7,425 nt of DNA from Clostridia bacterium. GTDB taxonomy: Bacteria; Bacillota; Clostridia; DUPQ01. A program made the position numbers and the translations under genes. The stretch spans positions 1 through 7,425 of the forward strand of contig JAQVAJ010000062.1 in the NCBI GenBank assembly GCA_028690885.1, read 5' to 3'. Under the pieces are notes generated by a model, which had not been told where the DNA came from, made no database searches, and saw only the letters and a program-made list of their open reading frames with translations. Of this stretch, positions 1-6,586 are shown piece after piece (the first letter of the stretch is position 1; every line of letters begins with the position of its first letter).

Positions 1-562
1 TCCTCAGAGAAGCACCTGTAATGCAGTAGAGACAGCTAATATGATTCAGAGGGATTTCAATAATCGGTCATATAGGAACGTAATAGTAAGCGACCTTACA
101 AAAGTAAGAGCTGGGATGAGATGTAACTACATATGTGTAGTGGTAGACCTTTACAACAGGGAAATCATAGGGTACAGGGAGCTAACAAGGATACCAGACT
201 CGTGTTCAAAGCACTCTCAATGGTCAAAGGGAACCTGTCAGACATATAGATATTCAATACTACAGCGGTAGTGAGTTAAGCACAGCATAATAGATGTAAC
301 TCTTGAAAAATTCGGCATATGAAGATCATTAATTATGAAAGACAGCCCATATGACAATGTGGTTACTGAAGCAACATTCATAATAGTTAAGACGGAGTTT
401 GTGAAAGGTAATTGGTTTAAGACATTGGAAAGATCGTAACCAGAATTCATGGAATATGTCAACTGGTTCAACAACTACAGAATACATTCATCATTGAGAT
501 ATATGTGCCCAATCGCATACAGAACTGATACCCTGAAAAAATTGTTTAAGAAAGTGGCGTAA
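1..562 (+). pseudogene. Decayed IS3-family transposase (OrfB, integrase core), 5' end outside window
   Basis: Translating with frame corrections gives the C-terminal DDE integrase domain of an IS3-family OrfB. Frame 2 is open from position 2 and carries VSDLTKVR (first catalytic Asp at 92-94) and DLYNREIIGY. A one-base loss near 177, in a Ser codon, moves the frame to GANKDTRLVFKALSMVKGN. A second one-base loss near 262 falls in the second catalytic Asp codon: IFNT, then AC, then SGSE. A third, near 279-289, leads to IIDVTLEKFGI. After that come SPYDNVVTEAT (catalytic Glu at 368-370), YVNWFNNYRIHSSLRYM and a final TAA at 560-562. The Asp-to-Glu distance is about 35 residues, as in DDE(35)E enzymes. 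In-frame stops lie at 247-249, 320-322 and 437-439. The gene cannot make an active enzyme. It converges on the minus-strand operon and is richer in G+C (about 42% in its first line). The family call is secure; the exact IS is unknown. Confidence 0.93.
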
Positions 563-563
563 A

Positions 564-593
564 TCCAACTAACTTACACTGTTCATTAATACA
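564..593 (+). repeat. Candidate right terminal end of the IS3-family element
   Basis: The transposase remnant stops at 562, and IS3-family elements usually end a few tens of bases after the OrfB stop with a terminus reading ...CA-3'. Read on the minus strand, the sequence at 593-564 begins TGTATTAATGAACAG and ends GTTGGA. A TG start and a GTTGGA block are reminiscent of IS3/IS150-group inverted repeats. The partner left end is outside the window and no target duplication can be checked. The boundary is inferred from position and ends only. Confidence 0.33.
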
Positions 594-596
594 GTT

Positions 597-1319
597 TCAC
601 TTTTCATTTATTTCATATATATGAACTTGATAGTCTTTTCCATACATTATTGTATTATCTTCTATAACATCAATAAGCCTTAACCACTCAATTTTTTCAA
701 TATATAATTTTACTAATAATACTGGTCTATATATAATAATTTTTATTAATCTTTTATTATTGATATATGAATTGTATATTTTATCAAAAACTTTTGAATA
801 TATTTGAATTGAAAATGGATTCGCAAAATAAAAAATTGTAGTATCATCATTAATAACATAATTACACACATCATCATTCACTAACTCTATTTTATCTCTA
901 ATATTTTCAGATAATTTGAATCGTTCAATATTAAGTTTTGCGTCTTCATGAAACTCTTTTATTAGTTCTAAGCCAATAACTTTCCTAAAATTATATAATG
1001 CAGCAAATATTATAACTCTACCTTTTCCTGAACCAATATCAATAAAAATGTCATTTTCATTGATGTTAATTCTTTCGAGTGTTAATTTTAATATCCTAAT
1101 TGGAGTTGGAGCATACCCTCTATATTCTTTTTTGGTGCTTCCCCTTTCATGTTTAATTGTTGTTAAATTATATTTTTTTTCAAACACTTGTTCCTCAAAC
1201 CTAAATAATTTAACTCTTATCTTATCAACTAAATATGCTATTTTTTTTAATAACACCTCTATCATATATATTATATAAATACTTATCGGAATTCTTATAA
1301 TCTTTAAATACCTCCCCAA
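597..1319 (-). CDS. Class I SAM-dependent methyltransferase
   Basis: Up to 240 residues, cytoplasmic or membrane-associated. The Rossmann-type SAM site is clear. Motif I is IFIDIGSGKGRV at 91-102 (D94, GxGxG at G96, G98, G100). The post-I strand is VIGLEL with acidic E118. NDDV at 148-151 follows, and motif IV is TIFYFANPF at 161-169. RGYAPTP at 67-73 just before the fold matches the YGY/PTP lead-in of a family of small bacterial methyltransferases sometimes labelled DOT1-like. Residues 7-30 are strongly hydrophobic and could form a membrane-associated helix. It is the last gene of the operon, 17 nt after the nucleotidyltransferase stop. The start is unresolved. The listed coordinate is the outermost start, a TTG that overlaps a strong GGGGAGG Shine-Dalgarno sequence and has no site upstream of it. 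Translation may instead begin at ATT 1301 or ATG 1265 (M19). The methylated substrate is unknown; a tailoring role on the product handled by the neighbouring enzymes is inference. Confidence 0.85.
   Translation of the reverse strand: MGRYLKIIRIPISIYIIYMIEVLLKKIAYLVDKIRVKLFRFEEQVFEKKYNLTTIKHERGSTKKEYRGYAPTPIRILKLTLERININENDIFIDIGSGKGRVIIFAALYNFRKVIGLELIKEFHEDAKLNIERFKLSENIRDKIELVNDDVCNYVINDDTTIFYFANPFSIQIYSKVFDKIYNSYINNKRLIKIIIYRPVLLVKLYIEKIEWLRLIDVIEDNTIMYGKDYQVHIYEINEK
1311..1317 (-). promoter_or_regulatory. Ribosome binding site (GGGGAGG) inside the 5' end of the methyltransferase frame
   Basis: Read on the minus strand, GGGGAGG at 1317-1311 is the best Shine-Dalgarno match in the window. 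It lies inside codons 2-3 of the frame if translation began at TTG 1319, so it cannot serve that codon. Nine nt downstream is an in-frame ATT at 1301-1299; the first in-frame ATG is at 1265-1263, about 45 nt away. This argues for a non-standard AUU start, or for a lost start codon. Confidence 0.6.
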
Positions 1320-1336
1320 ATTCTATGCTTTATAAT

Positions 1337-2977
1337 TTATTTTTTGTATAATAATAACTTATTGTGATACATTGAGTCATAAGATAATTTATCATATAAA
1401 AAATAATACCTATCATTTTCTATTGAAATTTTAAATAATGCTTTATTATTAACTTTTAGTAGTGAAAAATAATTTGTAATTTTAATAACCAAATGTTTTT
1501 TTTTAAGTATAATGCATATTTTATTATCCTTATAATCTATCTCATTTTTTGTTATATAATCAACTTCATACTTTTTTATATAATTATTATTAATTTCTAT
1601 TCTGAATTTATGTAATAGTCTATTTACATTTTTATCTACTGTAGTAATAGTAAAATTTATTGCATAATTAATCACTTCACAATCATTATATAAATGTATA
1701 TAAAAATTTTCTTCATTCCAATAGCAATTATAAAGAAAATCCATTAATTTACATTCTTGAATTTCACTTTTTACAATCAATAACGTTTTTTCTTCTATTT
1801 GTTTAATCGAGAAATACTCTGAAATTAAAATGCTTTCATTCGAATTTATTTGAAGTTTTTCATTAAGTTTTTTATTGTTAAACTCATTAATATACTCCAA
1901 GAAAGCCTTTTCATCAATTTTTATACATTTCAACTTACTTACATCATTTATAACTCTTTTATTGATAAAATCAATTGTAATTTTTTTTATATTCATAAAT
2001 ATTAGATCTAAACAATTTTCTTGGATTAAATCATAAAAAATTTCATTAATTACTATTGATTTATCGTAATATATTTTATCATTAAATAATTTTAAGGTTT
2101 TTTCATCAACTATTCCATTATATATATAATTTATTATCTTAAAAACGAAAAAAACCTCATTGCATACATTATAATAAATGGTTCTTTTTAGCAACTCATT
2201 ATAACAAATACTTTTATTTGTTTTTATCAACATAGCAATTTCAAATATTTGAGTTAAATTTATGAAATAATGCTTTTTTAAATCAAATTTTGAACTGGAT
2301 ATTATTTGATTTATATAGTGTTTATAGTGTTTACTTAAGTGTAAAATTAAGTATATTAATCTATCATAAAACTCAAAAACATATACTTCATGTTTTTCAT
2401 ACACTCTTGGTATTGCTCTATTGTACATGTCATTCTCATTTAAACTAATTCCTAAATCCTTTTTTAGTAAATTTTGATGCAATTCAACTAGAAAAACTTC
2501 TTTTTCTGAATTTTCCTTAATGAGTGATATATGATAAATATTTTCATTTATCGGCAATTTTAACTCACTTATTTCTCTAATTACATTTCCAATTTTGACT
2601 TTATACCCTAACCTTTCAAATACATCTAGTACTTTTTTTAACTCATCCCTTTTATATAAAAAATCAAAATCATTAAAAACCCTTATGTTGTTTCCATATA
2701 TGTCAAAATATAAAGGAAATCCTTTGAATGAAACAATTTTAATTTTATTTTCACTTAACTTGCTTACAATACTGAAATATTCCTCTTTCATTGTAATAAA
2801 CTTTGTTTTATAATAATATATTAAACTAAAATAAATTTTTTTAAACTTTTCTTCGTTATACTTTTTATAATCAAGAATTGTTAAAATGTTAAATAATTTA
2901 TAATACTCATATTTATCGTCGTTTTCACTCATCAAACTATTTACAAATTCTATGGTTCGTTCTCTTAATGTATTCAT
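1337..2977 (-). CDS. PF14907-type nucleotidyltransferase with long C-terminal extension
   Basis: 546 residues, predicted soluble. The N-terminal part matches the uncharacterised nucleotidyltransferase family (NTP_transf_5). It has FKGFPLYFDIYG at 84-95; the metal-binding DxD within RVFNDFDFLY at 99-108 (D103, D105); VELHQNL at 164-170; and the His-rich helix YLILHLSKHYKH at 209-220. In Firmicute lasso-peptide clusters, members accompany an HprK-like kinase and are implicated in adding groups to a phosphorylated peptide tail. The protein is longer than the roughly 350-400 residues I would expect. Residues about 330-546 are an extension, predicted mostly beta from about 385. It contains YWNEENFYIHLYN at 419-431, which resembles the core strand of family 9-like carbohydrate-binding modules (weak inference). 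ATG 2977 follows GGAGG by 4 nt. The gene starts 21 nt after the second ABC gene and ends 17 nt before the methyltransferase frame. Donor nucleotide and acceptor are unknown. Confidence 0.85.
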   Translation of the reverse strand: MNTLRERTIEFVNSLMSENDDKYEYYKLFNILTILDYKKYNEEKFKKIYFSLIYYYKTKFITMKEEYFSIVSKLSENKIKIVSFKGFPLYFDIYGNNIRVFNDFDFLYKRDELKKVLDVFERLGYKVKIGNVIREISELKLPINENIYHISLIKENSEKEVFLVELHQNLLKKDLGISLNENDMYNRAIPRVYEKHEVYVFEFYDRLIYLILHLSKHYKHYINQIISSSKFDLKKHYFINLTQIFEIAMLIKTNKSICYNELLKRTIYYNVCNEVFFVFKIINYIYNGIVDEKTLKLFNDKIYYDKSIVINEIFYDLIQENCLDLIFMNIKKITIDFINKRVINDVSKLKCIKIDEKAFLEYINEFNNKKLNEKLQINSNESILISEYFSIKQIEEKTLLIVKSEIQECKLMDFLYNCYWNEENFYIHLYNDCEVINYAINFTITTVDKNVNRLLHKFRIEINNNYIKKYEVDYITKNEIDYKDNKICIILKKKHLVIKITNYFSLLKVNNKALFKISIENDRYYFLYDKLSYDSMYHNKLLLYKK

Positions 2978-2998
2978 TTAACCTCCAATATTTTTAAC

Positions 2999-4780
2999 TT
3001 AAGAATACCATTTCGCTTGTGCTCTAAACATTTTTGCATATTTTTGCCCATTTTTTAATAAAGTATCATGAGTTCCTTGTTCTATTATTTTACCTTTCTC
3101 TAGTACTACTATTCTGTCTGCTCTTTTTGCTGAACCAAGTCTATGCGTAATAATAATTGCTGTTTTATTCTTTGATAAATTTATAAATTTTTCATAAGTT
3201 TTTACCTCCTCAACAGGATCAATTGATGAGGTAGGTTCGTCTAATACAATAATGTTGTGTTTTTTGTATAATCCTCTTGCAATTGCCACTTTTTGCCATT
3301 GACCAATAGATATATCTATTCCACCAAATTCTTTTGACAATATTGTTTTTAGTCCTTCAGTATAAATATCATTCAATGAATTAATTTCAGTAACTTTCAA
3401 TATTTCATCAAGCATACTACAATTCGAATTGTTATATGACAGATCACTAATAGTTATGTTGTCTTCTAAGGATAGTTTATACTTTTGATAATTTTGGAAG
3501 ACACTTGTTATTGATGAATATACAGCATTCTTTGAATAATTTTTAATATTGCAATCATCATAATAAATATTGCCAATTGTTGGATTGAATATTCCAATAA
3601 TAAGTTTTGCTAATGTCGTTTTGCCAGATCCATTTTCTCCAACAATTGCTACCGTTTCTCCACATTTTATATCTAAAGTAATATTTGATATAGCATTAAC
3701 ATTTGAACCAGGATAAATGAATGAAATATCATTTATATGAATACCATTACTAACTCTAAGTAATTTATCATCTTGTTTTTTTTCTGGTAGTTCTAAAAAA
3801 TTAACAAAATTTGCTACCGAACCTAAATTTTTTGACATATCTCCAATATGTCTACATACTATCTCTTCAATCATTCCAAACATTTCTGAAACAGATGAAA
3901 AAACAGCAGCAAAAGCACCAACACCAATATCACCAGCTAGTAAAGTTTTTGTTAATAAAATCAGAACTCCTAAGTATCCTAATAAAGTTATAATCCTCAT
4001 ACACAACTCAAATGATATTGTCCTTGCCTCTGTTCTAAAGATTTTCTTCCCTAATAAAATTAAAGAATCCTTATATAAACTAATGAAATAATTCGTTGCA
4101 TTTAATAATCGTGTCTCTTTAAAATATTCCTTATCATATATGCATTTTTCATAATATTCATATTCTCTTCTTATAGGTGCTATATCATCTTCAAGCTTTG
4201 AATATGTAATACTTCTAATAAATTGAGTAACTAAAAGTGGTATAAAAATAAGAAATAATGATATTGCCAGTATTTTATTTAAGTTAAATAAATACAAACT
4301 TAGAAATATACAATATGGAATATAAAATGTAAAAATATTTGTTACTTGAAATACTAATTCTGTACTATTACTCATTCCATTTTTTGCTTTATTAATACTA
4401 TCTAGTGTTTCAGGTTCCTCAAATGATATCGGATAAAGTGAAGAAATTTTTTGATGTATTAAAAATCTTAATTTTCCCTCAATTTTTGTATCCACAGGAG
4501 TATACATAAAATTATGAAATCCATTCAATAATTGCGAAAAAACCACAGCGACTCCTAATAATAAACCTGCTATTATTACATTTGTAATTTCTGTTTTTTC
4601 TGCTAATAAATTAGTTATTGAATCAAAGAATTTTTGAGTATAAATTGTAATAATTACAAAAGATACACCATGCGCAATAGCTGTGATGTTAAACAAAATA
4701 AATAAAACAGGAGCAGCTCTAAATATTATTGGGTATAATTTTTTTATTATCATTAAGAACGAATTTTTTTCATTTATCAT
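2999..4780 (-). CDS. ABC exporter half-transporter 2 (fused membrane and ATPase domains)
   Basis: 593 residues in type IV exporter architecture: a six-helix membrane domain (roughly 17-48, 65-85, 145-166, 168-188, 262-283, 285-305), then an ATPase domain from about 345. Visible motifs are Walker A GENGSGKTT at 381-389 (K387), Q-loop Gln429, signature ISIGQ at 490-494, Walker B IIVLDEP at 510-516 (catalytic E515), D-loop SSIDP and switch His546. The signature departs from LSGGQ: the first Gly is Ile. There is no N-terminal C39 peptidase domain, so the protein exports but does not cleave a leader. The C-terminus KMFRAQAKWY closely matches that of the preceding gene, KMFSAQRSWY. ATG 4780 overlaps the upstream TGA as ATGA, and its AAAGGAG site lies inside the upstream gene, so the two are translationally coupled. 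They probably form a heterodimer. The substrate is unknown; a modified peptide is plausible from context. Confidence 0.94.
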   Translation of the reverse strand: MINEKNSFLMIIKKLYPIIFRAAPVLFILFNITAIAHGVSFVIITIYTQKFFDSITNLLAEKTEITNVIIAGLLLGVAVVFSQLLNGFHNFMYTPVDTKIEGKLRFLIHQKISSLYPISFEEPETLDSINKAKNGMSNSTELVFQVTNIFTFYIPYCIFLSLYLFNLNKILAISLFLIFIPLLVTQFIRSITYSKLEDDIAPIRREYEYYEKCIYDKEYFKETRLLNATNYFISLYKDSLILLGKKIFRTEARTISFELCMRIITLLGYLGVLILLTKTLLAGDIGVGAFAAVFSSVSEMFGMIEEIVCRHIGDMSKNLGSVANFVNFLELPEKKQDDKLLRVSNGIHINDISFIYPGSNVNAISNITLDIKCGETVAIVGENGSGKTTLAKLIIGIFNPTIGNIYYDDCNIKNYSKNAVYSSITSVFQNYQKYKLSLEDNITISDLSYNNSNCSMLDEILKVTEINSLNDIYTEGLKTILSKEFGGIDISIGQWQKVAIARGLYKKHNIIVLDEPTSSIDPVEEVKTYEKFINLSKNKTAIIITHRLGSAKRADRIVVLEKGKIIEQGTHDTLLKNGQKYAKMFRAQAKWYS

Positions 4781-6564
4781 TTATACCAACTCCTTTGTGC
4801 ACTAAACATTTTTTTATACAAACCATTTAATATCATTAATTCATTATGACTACCCGATTCAATAATTTTACCACCATCTAAAACAAAAATTATATCAGCT
4901 AGTCTTGTTGAACCTAATCTATGGCTAATAAAAATAGTAGTTTTATTTTTACTTATTTCTTCAAATTTTTCATATAAGTTACTTTCACTAATTGGATCTA
5001 GTGCAGCTGTTGGTTCATCTAGAATTCTTACTACACCTTTATTATACATTGCTCTAGCCATTGCTATTCTTTGCCACTCACCTCCTGAAATATCAATTCC
5101 ATTCATTTTAATTTTACCTAAAGGTGTATTCAAACCACTTGGTGCTTTCATAACTAGTTCGTTCAAATCTAAATTTAACAATATTTCACTCAATAATTTC
5201 TCATTTTCTGTATTACTCAAATCAGAAATTAAAATATTATCTTTTATTGTTATACAGTATTTTGCAAAATCTTGATATACAATTGAATATATAGATTTTA
5301 AACTTTCTTTCGAATAATCTCTAATACTTACATCATTTATCAATATATTACCTTCAAATTCTGTATATAATCCTGTCATTAATTTGGTAATAGTTGTCTT
5401 ACCTGCACCATTAATTCCTACGAAAGAATAATGCTTACCTTCCTCTATTTTAAAAGATAAATCTTTCAAAACATAAAAATTAGAGTTTGGGTATCTAAAA
5501 CTAACATTTTTAAATTCTATTGATGAAAATTTGAATTCCTTTATATCTCTTTCATCATTAGTATCATCTATACTTGCTAGTCTAAACAATGATCGTGTAT
5601 CATTAATATATTCATTGTTTTTAGCCAATAAATCAAAGTACCAAGTAAGTTTCCATGACATTATTTGAATCATTCCAAATACAGCACTTACTAATGAAAT
5701 ATACATCCCTATTGAAATTGTTCCTTCAATAACAGGTTTTAATAAAATGAAAATTATTATTATTGATAAAACTGTTGTAATAATACTTCCACTCTTCAAT
5801 TTTATGAACCATTTAATTTGTGTTTTTAGCTCTACTTCTCTTGCTTTTTCATAGTTATTGTACCATTCTTGGTTTATGTATTTACTAAAACCAAATAATT
5901 CACGTTCGTTAATTGAATCCCTATTTGATAAAATTTCTGACAAATATTCATGTTTTCTTCTAAATTTGGTAGCTTCACGATTTGCTTCATAATTTGATTT
6001 TCCACTTTTATTTGCAAGAATAAAAAGCGGAATTGAAATCATCACAATCAAAACTGCAGCCCACCAAACTTGCGCAAGTAGAATAGCTAAAACTCCCAAT
6101 ATTCTTATGAACAAAGAGATTATATTTAAAATATTCAAATATGCATTTTTAATTACACTTTCAGGATTCTGCATAATTCTTGAAATTAATTCACATGTTT
6201 CTTTATTTTCTATATACTTATATTCTAATCTAGAAATTTTATTTACAATCTTAATTCTATAATTTTCTCTTATTTTAATCTCAAGTTTAACACAAAATAA
6301 TTTATTTAGTTCATTAGAAATCCATTGGTATGAGATAAGAATAATAATCAACATGAAAGAATTATACATAAATGTAATATTCAAATCACTACTTATTAAT
6401 AAAATCGCATCATCAAGAAACTTAGCATATACTACTACTTGGATAATTGGAACAATACCAGTCAAGAAAATAATCATTGCAATAAAAGTTGATGAAAGTA
6501 ATCCGGATTTATAAACAATTCTAAATATTTCACATACATTATTTTCACTTTTTTTATAAGTCAT
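4777..6564 (-). CDS. ABC exporter half-transporter 1 (fused membrane and ATPase domains)
   Basis: 595 residues with the same architecture as its partner. The six membrane helices lie roughly at 22-46, 66-82, 145-163, 166-185, 258-277 and 283-303, followed by an ATPase domain from about 348. Motifs are Walker A GINGAGKTT at 383-391 (K389), Q-loop Gln431, signature ISGGE at 492-496, Walker B VRILDEP at 512-518 (catalytic E517), D-loop AALDP and switch His548. All catalytic residues are present. No C39 peptidase domain is seen. ATG 6564 lies 6 nt after an AAAGGGG ribosome binding site and 22 nt after the kinase stop. Its last four bases are shared with the next ABC gene, so equal production and heterodimer formation are likely. 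The family includes lipid, drug and peptide exporters. The neighbouring kinase and nucleotidyltransferase favour a peptide natural product, but the substrate cannot be read from the sequence. Confidence 0.94.
   Translation of the reverse strand: MTYKKSENNVCEIFRIVYKSGLLSSTFIAMIIFLTGIVPIIQVVVYAKFLDDAILLISSDLNITFMYNSFMLIIILISYQWISNELNKLFCVKLEIKIRENYRIKIVNKISRLEYKYIENKETCELISRIMQNPESVIKNAYLNILNIISLFIRILGVLAILLAQVWWAAVLIVMISIPLFILANKSGKSNYEANREATKFRRKHEYLSEILSNRDSINERELFGFSKYINQEWYNNYEKAREVELKTQIKWFIKLKSGSIITTVLSIIIIFILLKPVIEGTISIGMYISLVSAVFGMIQIMSWKLTWYFDLLAKNNEYINDTRSLFRLASIDDTNDERDIKEFKFSSIEFKNVSFRYPNSNFYVLKDLSFKIEEGKHYSFVGINGAGKTTITKLMTGLYTEFEGNILINDVSIRDYSKESLKSIYSIVYQDFAKYCITIKDNILISDLSNTENEKLLSEILLNLDLNELVMKAPSGLNTPLGKIKMNGIDISGGEWQRIAMARAMYNKGVVRILDEPTAALDPISESNLYEKFEEISKNKTTIFISHRLGSTRLADIIFVLDGGKIIESGSHNELMILNGLYKKMFSAQRSWYK
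4790..4796 (-). promoter_or_regulatory. Internal ribosome binding site (AAAGGAG) for the second ABC gene
   Basis: AAAGGAG on the minus strand lies within the last codons of the first ABC gene, 9 nt before ATG 4780. Together with the ATGA stop/start overlap at 4777-4780, it supports translational coupling of the two transporter halves. Confidence 0.7.
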
Positions 6565-6586
6565 TAATAACCCCTTTTTTTAAATC

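Noticed and set aside
41..271. Apparent 76-residue + strand ORF starting at ATG 41
   Set aside because: It is part of the transposase remnant. The residues up to about position 178 match IS3 OrfB and the rest is out-of-frame read-through after a base loss.
238..474. 78-residue minus-strand ORF
   Set aside because: It lies antisense to the transposase remnant, has no ribosome binding site worth noting, and its sequence is the complement of conserved transposase codons.
578..595. Inverted repeat ACTGT / ACAGT with 8-nt loop between the convergent genes, considered as a terminator
   Set aside because: The stem is only 5 bp and no real T-tract follows on either strand. It may simply be part of the IS terminus.
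1048..1278. 76-residue + strand ORF with hydrophobic sequence
   Set aside because: Antisense shadow of the methyltransferase SAM-binding region, which has clear motifs on the other strand.
2595..2813. 72-residue + strand ORF
   Set aside because: Antisense shadow over the nucleotidyltransferase catalytic motifs.
3811..3993. 60-residue + strand ORF rich in Gln, His and Lys, considered as a small peptide
   Set aside because: Antisense to the membrane domain of the second ABC half; low-complexity composition reflects the complement of the transporter codons.
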